Source: Bordetella parapertussis (GTDB lineage: Bacteria; Pseudomonadota; Gammaproteobacteria; Burkholderiales; SG8-41). Taken from it: a stretch of DNA of 29,260 nt. The stretch covers positions 1 to 29,260 of the forward strand of contig CAMBSS010000034.1 of NCBI GenBank assembly GCA_945870465.1, in the 5' to 3' direction. Every line of letters starts with the position of its first letter. Position 1 is the stretch's first letter. Made by a program: the position numbers and the translations under genes. This document shows positions 16,035 through 22,387 of the stretch, in pieces. The notes beneath the pieces were generated by a model, which was given only the letters and a program-made list of their open reading frames with translations, was not told where the DNA came from and did no database searches.

Positions 16035-16520
16035 ATGACTCCCGCAATAGCCGCCGCCCGCCGTGCCAAGATCGTGCACCGCGTCATCGAATTCCAGTGC
16101 GCAAGCGACACTGATCGCGGTTATGGTCTGGAAGCCGCCGCAGCACTCGGTGTGGCGCCGGAAATGGTTTACAAGACTCTCGTAGCCAAGCTGGATGGTA
16201 AGCAACTTGTCGTTGCACTTGTTCCCGTCACGTCCGAGTTGAATCTCAAAGCACTCGCCGGTCTGGCAGCCGCAAAGCGGTCAGAGATGGCGCCGCCGCA
16301 GGAAGCGGAACGCTCTTCGGGTTATGTGGTGGGCGGCATCAGTCCGCTGGGTCAGAGAAAAGCGCTGGACACTTACATCGATTCCGCCGTTTCAAAACTC
16401 TCCAAGGTCTATGTCAGCGGCGGCCGTCGCGGGCTGGAGCTCGAACTGACGCCTGACGATCTGATAGGCGCCTGCAAAGCGCGCCTGGGTGAAATCGGGC
16501 GTCCGAGTTCCAAGGGATGA
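16035..16520 (+). CDS. ybaK: Cys-tRNA(Pro)/Cys-tRNA(Cys) deacylase, YbaK/EbsC family
   Basis: A 161-residue cytoplasmic editing enzyme that hydrolyses Cys mischarged on tRNA-Pro. Motifs match the YbaK branch: YGLEAAAALGVAPEMVYKTLVAKLDGKQLVV with the conserved VyKTL lysine (at about residue 48), LVPVTSELNLKALA, AAKRSEMAPPQEAERSSGYVVGGISPLG, and a C-terminal KVYVSGGRRGLELELTPDDL. Length is as expected (about 155-160). The ATG at 16035 follows a short purine-rich stretch (ttgaggcggtaa). Its stop overlaps the start of the following membrane protein as ATGA, so the two are translationally coupled. Confidence 0.9.
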   Translation: MTPAIAAARRAKIVHRVIEFQCASDTDRGYGLEAAAALGVAPEMVYKTLVAKLDGKQLVVALVPVTSELNLKALAGLAAAKRSEMAPPQEAERSSGYVVGGISPLGQRKALDTYIDSAVSKLSKVYVSGGRRGLELELTPDDLIGACKARLGEIGRPSSKG

Positions 16521-16912
16521 TCAAGAAACTCTTATTGCTGCTTGCACTGGCGCATGTCGTCGCGGGACTGGTGCTCACGTTGTTGCCGTTCGCGCCAGCG
16601 GCTCATCGCATGCTGGTGGCGACAATTTTTGGCGAGGCCAGAACGACTAACGACGTCATGTTTCTCATCAGCGTATTCGGCCCTACGGTTGCAAGCTGGG
16701 GAGTGCTCTTTTATGCGCTTACGCAGGCGTATTTTGGCAATCCAACGCGAGGTGCGTGGCGAGCGCTCGTGCTATCCATACTGATTTGGGTGCCGCTGGA
16801 TTCGGCACTGTGCATACACTACGGACTGTACGCCGCCGTCGGTATGAACTTGATTGTTGCGTTGGTATTTCTTGGTCTGCTGTTCAGCGTGCGAGGTCTG
16901 GCGCAACGCTAG
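16517..16912 (+). CDS. Small four-helix membrane protein, unknown function
   Basis: 131 residues with four hydrophobic segments: about 5-25 (LLLLLALAHVVAGLVLTLLPF), 47-70 (VMFLISVFGPTVASWGVLFYAL), 83-98 (ALVLSILIWVPLDSAL) and 104-124 (LYAAVGMNLIVALVFLGLLF). An inner-membrane location is expected. I recognise no named family or catalytic motif. It starts inside the ybaK stop (ATGATC), so the pair form one translation unit. It ends 24 bases before the convergent PAS gene. Confidence 0.75.
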   Translation: MIKKLLLLLALAHVVAGLVLTLLPFAPAAHRMLVATIFGEARTTNDVMFLISVFGPTVASWGVLFYALTQAYFGNPTRGAWRALVLSILIWVPLDSALCIHYGLYAAVGMNLIVALVFLGLLFSVRGLAQR

Positions 16913-16936
16913 ATAAGAGCTGGCCGTTTAATTTGC

Positions 16937-17977
16937 CTAAGCCATCCCGCGAAGCGTTCCGCACACTCCAACCGTGGGGCCTGAAGCGGCAGACAACGGT
17001 GCCGCGCGCATGGCGATCTTCAGAGGATCGCCGCCCTTGCGCGCGAGACGCGCTTCGAGAATGACGGGTACCGCTTCACCGCGCGCCACTTTGCCAAGGT
17101 GATCGGTCACCACGGCCTGGTCCTCGGGGACGAAGAATTGCGCGAGGGGTTTGCGTACCGTCTCATCGCAACTGTAGCCGCTGATTTTCGTCCACCGCTC
17201 GTTAAGATAAATAACGGTGCCGGCGAGGTCGGTTTGAAACACCGTTTCGCGTATGCATTCGAGCAACCGCAGGTATTGCGTGGATTCGACCACTGCGCCG
17301 GCATCCGGCGCCTGCCCGTTCTGCCCTTTCATTTGATTGCGCAGTTCGAGCGCGACCCGCGGCTCCAGCGCAACCGCGAGCTTGCTGCGGATTTCGGCTT
17401 CGAGCACGGGGCGCAGCACGGCAATTAACTTGCCACGCAGTTCTTCTTCGATCTGGGGGCGCATTTCCGCAGCCAGTTTGGCGCGCAACTCTGCTTCGAC
17501 TTTTGGCCGCAACTCTGTTGCGAGCTTTACCTTGATTTTGGAGTCGGTGTCCGCTGCAGGTCGCGGGGGAGGTGCCGGCGCGGCAGGGGGCGGTGGCTTC
17601 GCCCCGGCGGCCGGAGGAGGTGCCGCTATGGCCGCCGCCAGCATGCCGCGCTCGAGCTTGGTGAAATCGAGGGTCTGCACGACTTCGTGCGCGATGTCCT
17701 GCACTTTTGTATCGAGCTTGCGCAACTCGGTGTTCTCGGCGGAATTCGCTTCCTGGGCGGAAACGAGCTGGACGAGCTTTTTTTCATCGAGCGTTTGTAT
17801 CGCTTTCTGAAACCGTGAATCCGAGAGGTCCGTGAATTGCGGGCGCAATTGAGCAATGCTGGACTTGCCGTCGACAAGCCGCAGCACGCGCACCGCATCG
17901 TAATTGAGATTGGCGTCTCCCGATTTCGGCTGGACGATGCCTTTCGGGGTCTTGATCAGGATAGAAGTTGCATCCAT
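16937..17977 (-). CDS. PAS-domain protein with shared N-domain and 16-residue helical repeats
   Basis: 346 residues. Residues 1-74 are a small domain (IKTPKGIVQ, LRLVDGKSSIAQLRP) sharing KTxKG and VDGK landmarks with the coiled-coil/AsmA protein. Residues 75-112 are helical, and 113-143 a Pro/Ala-rich linker. Residues 155-218 are four tandem 16-residue units of the pattern xLRPxxEAELRxKLAx. Residues 230-346 form a PAS domain (RETVFQTDLAGTVIYLNERW, ISGYSCDETVRKPLAQFFVPED). There is no output domain such as kinase or GGDEF, and no membrane helix, so it is probably a cytoplasmic sensor or adaptor. The start at 17977 gives the full N-domain; the longer frame upstream overlaps the preceding gene. 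It lies 73 bases downstream of CoA-transferase subunit B. Confidence 0.82.
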   Translation of the reverse strand: MDATSILIKTPKGIVQPKSGDANLNYDAVRVLRLVDGKSSIAQLRPQFTDLSDSRFQKAIQTLDEKKLVQLVSAQEANSAENTELRKLDTKVQDIAHEVVQTLDFTKLERGMLAAAIAAPPPAAGAKPPPPAAPAPPPRPAADTDSKIKVKLATELRPKVEAELRAKLAAEMRPQIEEELRGKLIAVLRPVLEAEIRSKLAVALEPRVALELRNQMKGQNGQAPDAGAVVESTQYLRLLECIRETVFQTDLAGTVIYLNERWTKISGYSCDETVRKPLAQFFVPEDQAVVTDHLGKVARGEAVPVILEARLARKGGDPLKIAMRAAPLSAASGPTVGVCGTLRGMA

Positions 17978-18050
17978 TTTTCTTGCAGGTTCTGCGAATG
18001 GGACTGAGCGGGTGAATTTTACACTTGCTCGCGGACAATCTGCAGATCGG

Positions 18051-18779
18051 TCAGGAGATACTTGCCTCGCGCTCAAACGCCTGATCGGGATCCAGTGTGC
18101 GCAGTGCGTCAACTTCGCGTTCGGTAGCCATCGGCGTGGGCGTGGCGCCGGTCGTATCGAATTTAAAACCGGTGCGTTTGGTGACTTCTTCCACACTCGA
18201 ATCCGGATGCCACGATTCGAGCGCAAGGCGGCCGTTGCGGCGCTGAAATACCGCAATCGGGGTTATCAACGCTGCGAGGTTGCCGGCAGCCGTGACGAAG
18301 TCGAGTTTTTCCACCAACGAACGCGGGCTGTGCTCGGTGCGCCAGGTGACGACGCGTTTCGCGGTCGGCAGCATGACTGCCGCGCCGCCGCCGCCGGGCA
18401 GGCGCACCTTGGGATCGTGCCAGGAACCGATTGCCGATACATTGGTTCGTCCTTCGGCGTCGATCTGCGCGCAGCCTAGATAGGCGAGGCCCATGCCGCC
18501 ACGCGCGCACAGGTCGTAGAAATCCTGATTGGCGAATATCGCCGCCGAACCTTCGACAATCGCCGGGTCGCTGCTCGAGTGCGGAATTTTCTTTGGCTGC
18601 GGTTCGACGCCACCCGCAACATTGATATAAGTGAAATGAAAGTCGTAAGCGCGCTTGGCAAGCAGGCAGGCGAGCATCGGCAGCGTGGAATTCACGCCGC
18701 TGAACGTGACCTCGTTCGCGCGTATCTGGCGCGCGAGGTTGACGACGATGTAGGAGAACGACGACCAGTGGTCAGACAT
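18051..18779 (-). CDS. CoA-transferase subunit B (glutaconate CoA-transferase-like)
   Basis: A 242-residue beta-type subunit of a family I CoA-transferase, which moves CoA between organic acids. Recognisable features are the N-terminal NLARQIRANEVTFSGVNSTLPMLACLLAKR, INVAGGVEPQP (Glu59 is a candidate for the catalytic glutamate that forms the glutamyl-CoA intermediate), an SAAIFANQDFYDLCARGGMGLAYLGCAQID segment, and GSWHDPKVRLPGGGGAAVM. C-terminal VEEVTKRTGFKFD is also typical. The start at 18779 gives a complete N-terminus with only a weak ribosome site. Subunit A is encoded immediately upstream on the same strand, with an intergenic repeat wedged between them. Confidence 0.88.
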   Translation of the reverse strand: MSDHWSSFSYIVVNLARQIRANEVTFSGVNSTLPMLACLLAKRAYDFHFTYINVAGGVEPQPKKIPHSSSDPAIVEGSAAIFANQDFYDLCARGGMGLAYLGCAQIDAEGRTNVSAIGSWHDPKVRLPGGGGAAVMLPTAKRVVTWRTEHSPRSLVEKLDFVTAAGNLAALITPIAVFQRRNGRLALESWHPDSSVEEVTKRTGFKFDTTGATPTPMATEREVDALRTLDPDQAFEREASIS

Positions 18780-18806
18780 CTGAAGTAACTACCTTAAACA
18801 AATTGT

Positions 18807-18933
18807 AACCGCCGATAAACGCAGATGAACGCGGACAGAGCCAGGAAGAAATAGGTAGAGATTCGGAGTTTCCGTTTCTTTGTTGCACCTATCGACGCTA
18901 CTCATCGGCGTTCATCTGCGTTTATCGGCGGTT
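18807..18933. repeat. Intergenic inverted repeat between CoA-transferase genes
   Basis: AACCGCCGATAAACGCAGAT (from 18807) and ATCTGCGTTTATCGGCGGTT (ending 18933) are perfect 20-base reverse complements, extended inward by GAACGC/GCGTTC units. The core differs from the three related 143-base copies. Its right arm overlaps the 3' end of the subunit A frame and contains codons for that protein's last residues. As a long hairpin in the A-B message it could stabilise RNA or attenuate read-through. Confidence 0.85.
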
Positions 18934-19435
18934 GCATTTTCGCTTTCGTGGCTTCGGGCGACTCGGCGAGGTGAGCTTCGAGCACGCCGGGTTCGTCTTT
19001 CATATAGCGTTCGACGGCAGGGTAGTCAATTTCGTACAGCGGATGCATGGAACCGGGCCAGGCGCCGTTGGGCACGATGGCGACAGCTTCGACCATGAAG
19101 CCGGGCACCAGAGTCAATTCGGGTTGCAGGCGCAGCACGTCGGTCGGCACCAGTCGTTCGGCGGTGATGAGGACACGTTTGGCGGCACGCGTGATCGGAT
19201 GGTCCCAGAACGGAGTGCCGTAGACGCGCGCGTTGCCGAGTTCGTCGACTTCATTAACATGAATGACTGCGACGTCCGGCTGTATGGCGGGGATTACGTA
19301 GACTTCCTTTTTGGTATACGGGTCCTTGACGGTTTTCCAGCCGTTGATTTCCGCCAGGTCGCTGCCGAACACGCCCGCCACCGGCTGGAAGGGAATTCCG
19401 TATGAGGCTGCACGCAGCCCCGAGACCAAGGTCAT
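18902..19435 (-). CDS. CoA-transferase subunit A, C-terminal part (after in-frame TGA)
   Basis: A 177-codon frame starting with ATG at 19435, directly after and in the same frame as the TGA that ends the N-terminal part. It carries the rest of the alpha subunit: LRAASYGIPFQPVAGVFGSDL, KEVYVIPAIQPDVAVIHVNEVDELGNARVYG, FWDHPITRAAKRVLITAERLVP, LTLVPGFMVEAVAIVPNGAWPG and HPLYEIDYPAVERYM. Without the TGA the two parts make a normal 284-residue subunit. Whether this half is made separately is unknown; the region before the ATG is coding and has no clear ribosome site. The last twelve codons (MQPPINADERR and stop) come from the inverted repeat at 18807-18933, so the native C-terminus has probably been replaced. 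Confidence 0.8.
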   Translation of the reverse strand: MTLVSGLRAASYGIPFQPVAGVFGSDLAEINGWKTVKDPYTKKEVYVIPAIQPDVAVIHVNEVDELGNARVYGTPFWDHPITRAAKRVLITAERLVPTDVLRLQPELTLVPGFMVEAVAIVPNGAWPGSMHPLYEIDYPAVERYMKDEPGVLEAHLAESPEATKAKMQPPINADERR

Positions 19436-19756
19436 TCAGGCGTGTTCTTCGAAAGCGGCTTCTTTGCGCTCGATGGCCTTCCTGAACCAGCGTGCCAGCC
19501 CGAAATTACCTTCCATTGCGACGATGCCCGCGCGCACTTTCGCCGCTGCGCCTGCACGGCATAGCATATCGACGTCGTAACCGGGCGAAGGCTTGATGAT
19601 TTCGAGGTTGCGCTTTTTTTGCCGCACGAGTTCACGCATGAGTGCGAACGGGCCGCGATGCAGGAAGCTGCCGCCGACGGCAATCGAGGTGCCATCGGTG
19701 ATGCGCGAGGCGAGTTCGCTCAGGCTGACGATTTTGGATGGGGCGGAAGCGGTCAT
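19436..19756 (-). CDS. CoA-transferase subunit A, N-terminal part (stops at in-frame TGA)
   Basis: A 106-residue frame from ATG 19756, which has an excellent GAGGAGGT ribosome site. It holds the N-terminal third of a glutaconate CoA-transferase-type alpha subunit: SLSELASRITDGTSIAVGGSFLHRGP, KPSPGYDVDMLCRAGAAAKV and GIVAMEGNFGLARWFRKAIE, ending AFEEHA. TGA at 19436-19438 then interrupts an otherwise continuous reading frame. From memory of relatives a Cys often follows EEHA, so TGC to TGA is the simplest explanation. The gene may be inactive, split, or recoded; sequencing error is also possible. It would be the first gene of the A-B unit, divergent from Bug receptor 3. Confidence 0.8.
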   Translation of the reverse strand: MTASAPSKIVSLSELASRITDGTSIAVGGSFLHRGPFALMRELVRQKKRNLEIIKPSPGYDVDMLCRAGAAAKVRAGIVAMEGNFGLARWFRKAIERKEAAFEEHA

Positions 19757-19825
19757 GAATAACCTCCTCGGTAGCGAGGCCTCATCATAGCATCGGCTCC
19801 GGGTGTCGCGGCGGCCGGGGTGGTC

Positions 19826-19888
19826 ATGGGCGATGGGCGATGGGCGATGGGCGATGGGCGATGGGCGATGGGCAATGGGCAATGGGTA
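19826..19888. repeat. Heptamer tandem array, nine units
   Basis: Six perfect ATGGGCG units (19826-19867), two ATGGGCA (19868-19881) and one ATGGGTA (19882-19888) run head to tail with no interruption. The array lies in the 151-base divergent spacer between CoA-transferase subunit A and Bug receptor 3, ending 20 bases before the latter's ATG. Such arrays change unit number by slippage, so promoter or leader length could vary between strains. Confidence 0.95.
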
Positions 19889-19907
19889 ATGCGATAATGT
19901 GCGTTCA

Positions 19908-20903
19908 ATGAAGCGAATCAATGAACGGACTTTGCCGCGGTGTCAGGCGTTTAATGCAGTCATCGCTATTGGAACCGCTTTTTCAATTCAGCACGCCATG
20001 GCCACCGCGTATCCGGTAAAACCGATACGCATGATAGTCGCGGTACCGCCTGCCGGGCCGGCCGATACGTTGTCGCGGCTGATTTCGCCGAAACTGACCG
20101 AGGCGCTGGGCCAGACCATAGTCATCGACAACCGCTCGGGCGCCAATGGCAACATCGCATACGAAATGACGGCACGCGCTGTTCCCGACGGTTACACGAT
20201 CACCGCCGTGGCCGCGGGTGTTGCGATCAATCCCAGCCTGTATCGTGACGTGAAGTTCGATCCGGTCAAAGACTTCGCGCCGATTACGCTGGGCATCACG
20301 GTTCCGAACATCCTTGTCGTGCATCCGTCAGTTGCCGCGACTTCGGTCTCCGAGTTGATCGCGCTGGCCAAAGCGCGCGCAGGACAACTGGTATTCGCTT
20401 CCGCAGGCAATGGAACGTCGGGTCACCTCGCGCTGGAACAGTTCCGTATCATGTCGGGAGTGCAGGTCATACATGTGCCGTACAAAGGCGGCGGCCCGGC
20501 GCTGACCGAACTGATCGCAGGACAGGTGCAGGCCTTGTTCAGCATCGCGCTGGTGGCGATGCCGCAGGTCAAGGCAGGCAAGATCAGGGCGCTGGCGATT
20601 ACAAGTGCGAAGCGGTCTGCGGTGGTGCCCGAATTGCCGACTCTGGCTGAGTCAGGCTTTCCCGGTTTCGAATGCGTCGGCTGGTTCGGTTGGCTGGCGC
20701 CGGCGAAGGTAACGCCCGACATCGTGGCGCGTCTGAATCGCGAGATCGTGCGTATATTAAAGCTGCCGGAAATGCACGATCGCCTGCTGGGACTTGGTGC
20801 TGATCCGGCGGCGAATACTTCACAGGCATTCGGTGCGTTTATCAAGAGCGAACACGACAAGTGGGCGACGGTCATAAAACAAGCGGGAATACGCGCCGAG
20901 TAG
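19908..20903 (+). CDS. Bug/TctC family tripartite tricarboxylate transporter receptor (3)
   Basis: 331 residues from the ATG at 19908; a GTG at 19899 would add three. It has a basic N-terminus, then a hydrophobic stretch AFNAVIAIGTAFSI as signal peptide, cleaved near HAMATA. Family motifs are YPVKPIRMIVAVPPAGPADTLSR, VIDNRSGANGNIAYEM, VPDGYTITA, ASAGNGTSGHLALEQF, VPYKGGGPALTELIAGQVQ and LPTLAESGFPGFEC. The first loop is VPPAGPAD rather than PFAPGG, a departure suggesting a different ligand. No ribosome site is obvious because the heptamer array runs almost to the start. It is divergent from the CoA-transferase genes, so binding and activation of the same acid is plausible but unproven. Confidence 0.93.
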   Translation: MKRINERTLPRCQAFNAVIAIGTAFSIQHAMATAYPVKPIRMIVAVPPAGPADTLSRLISPKLTEALGQTIVIDNRSGANGNIAYEMTARAVPDGYTITAVAAGVAINPSLYRDVKFDPVKDFAPITLGITVPNILVVHPSVAATSVSELIALAKARAGQLVFASAGNGTSGHLALEQFRIMSGVQVIHVPYKGGGPALTELIAGQVQALFSIALVAMPQVKAGKIRALAITSAKRSAVVPELPTLAESGFPGFECVGWFGWLAPAKVTPDIVARLNREIVRILKLPEMHDRLLGLGADPAANTSQAFGAFIKSEHDKWATVIKQAGIRAE

Positions 20904-20987
20904 AGGGATAAGCGGAGATGCCTGCTAAGTAAAGCAACAAGCGGGCATCTGCACCGAGTAAACAGGGCAATTCGGGAGAGCAAAGCA

Positions 20988-22196
20988 ATGGCAAAAGCCA
21001 AGGGCATCAAAAAAGTCGGTTATGTTGACGTGCAGAATCACGGCCACGCCGGGCTGAACCCGCTGCATTGGCACGACTGCGCGGGCGGCGGCCAGGTCGT
21101 CGTGCAGAACAAGGTTGCCTACGTCGGCAACATGCGCAATCCGCACGGCACGCAGATCATCGACGTCAAAGATCCGAAAAATCCGAAACTGCTCGCCGAG
21201 CTCACGATGCCGCCGGGAACGCACTCGCACAAGGTGCGCGTGCACGGCGACCTCATGCTGGTCAACCGCGAAGCGCTCGCAGTGCATTCGCTGAATGGTG
21301 AGGTTCCGCCGGATGGCTACAACGGCGGCATCGGCATTTATGACATCTCGAAGCCCGCGCAGCCCAAGCTGATTACCGAATGGAACGCCACACTCGGGCC
21401 CGGCGCAGCCCATGCGCGCGGCGTACACCGCTTCGATTTCGACGGCCGCTATGCCTACATCTCGCCGACCATGGACGGCTACATCGGCAACATCGTGATG
21501 ATTCTCGACCTCAAAGATCCGGCGAAACCGCAGGAAGTCGGCCGCTGGTGGATGCCGGGGCAGTGGGCTGCCGGCGGTGAACAAGCGACGTGGAAAAACG
21601 ACGCACACAAATGCCATCACCCGCTGCGTCACGGCAACCGCCTCTACACGAGCTACTGGCAGGGCGGGCTCGTCATTCTCGACATCGAGGACATGGCCAA
21701 GCCGAAGTTCGTCTCGGGTCTCGACTGGAGTCCGCCTTTTCCGTGGCCCACGCACACCGCGCTGCGCATCCCGTTCAAGATCAAGCAGCGCGATTTCATG
21801 CTGGTGTCCGACGAGGACGTGTTCCGCCAGCCCGATTTTCCACCGTATCCGGCGGCGTTTTTGTGGATGGTCGACGTCACCGACGAGAAGCACCCGCAGG
21901 TGATCTCCACCTTCCAGATCGAGGACATGCCCGACGGGCCGCAGCCGCGCATGACGGGCTGCCACCAGCCTTGCGAAATCGTCACCGGCACCGAAATTCC
22001 GGTAGCATGGTTTGCTTACGGCCTGCGCATCATCGACATCTCGAATCCGCACGCCCTGAAGGAAGTGGCTTACTACATGCCCGACGTGCCGGAGGGTTCG
22101 GAGCGCGTGCAAAGCAACGACGTCACGGTGGATGATCGCGGTTTAATTTACCTGCTCGACCGCGTGCGCGGCCTGAGCATTCTTGAACGGACTTGA
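20988..22196 (+). CDS. LVIVD-repeat beta-propeller protein, His-rich
   Basis: 402 residues with repeated blades of the form xxIxDIxxPxxPxxxxxW: TQIIDVKDPKNPKLLAEL, IGIYDISKPAQPKLITEW, VMILDLKDPAKPQEVGRW, LVILDIEDMAKPKFVSGL, LWMVDVTDEKHPQVIST and LRIIDISNPHALKEVAYY. Blade entries carry His or Cys clusters: HWHDC (27-31), HSH (79-81), HARGVH (142-147), HKCHH (207-211), THT and CHQPC (325-329). This could form a metal site on one propeller face, as in selenium-binding-protein-type methanethiol oxidases, though I cannot assign that family. There is no signal peptide, so it is probably cytoplasmic. A ribosome site (gggaga) precedes the ATG. The function is unknown. Confidence 0.85.
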   Translation: MAKAKGIKKVGYVDVQNHGHAGLNPLHWHDCAGGGQVVVQNKVAYVGNMRNPHGTQIIDVKDPKNPKLLAELTMPPGTHSHKVRVHGDLMLVNREALAVHSLNGEVPPDGYNGGIGIYDISKPAQPKLITEWNATLGPGAAHARGVHRFDFDGRYAYISPTMDGYIGNIVMILDLKDPAKPQEVGRWWMPGQWAAGGEQATWKNDAHKCHHPLRHGNRLYTSYWQGGLVILDIEDMAKPKFVSGLDWSPPFPWPTHTALRIPFKIKQRDFMLVSDEDVFRQPDFPPYPAAFLWMVDVTDEKHPQVISTFQIEDMPDGPQPRMTGCHQPCEIVTGTEIPVAWFAYGLRIIDISNPHALKEVAYYMPDVPEGSERVQSNDVTVDDRGLIYLLDRVRGLSILERT

Positions 22197-22227
22197 AACT
22201 TGCTAGAAACGTTCTAAAAAATAATTT

Positions 22228-22370
22228 GGAACCACCGATGCACGCGGATGAACGCAGATAAGCAGCTCGGAGAACTTGATCTTGGTTCAGGGCAAGGTCT
22301 GGGATTTTGTCGGTGTCAATCGGCGTATATCGGCGGTTGCTTGTCGGTGTTGAATATTGAGATGAGTCCT
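22228..22370 (-). repeat. Intergenic mobile-like repeat, copy 3 (reverse orientation)
   Basis: Read on the minus strand, it starts GGACTCATCTCAATATTCAA, continues GACAAGCAACCGCCGATA, has core CCAGACCTTGCCCTGAACC and AAGATCAAGTTC, and ends TGCATCGGTGGTTCC. This is the same element as at 11658-11800 and 13282-13422, inverted. It fills most of the spacer between the LVIVD gene and the gamma-glutamyltransferase-like gene, ending 17 bases before the latter's ATG. Confidence 0.85.
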
Positions 22371-22387
22371 GGCTACGGAGCGGTGGC

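Noticed and set aside
19436..19438. Confident selenocysteine call at the CoA-transferase TGA
   Set aside because: The downstream hairpin meets only loose criteria, no sel genes are visible, and several other genes in this window are decayed, so nonsense mutation is simpler. Kept only as a checkable alternative.
19826..19888. Heptamer array as a CRISPR
   Set aside because: Units are 7 bp and contiguous with no spacers, and no cas genes are present.
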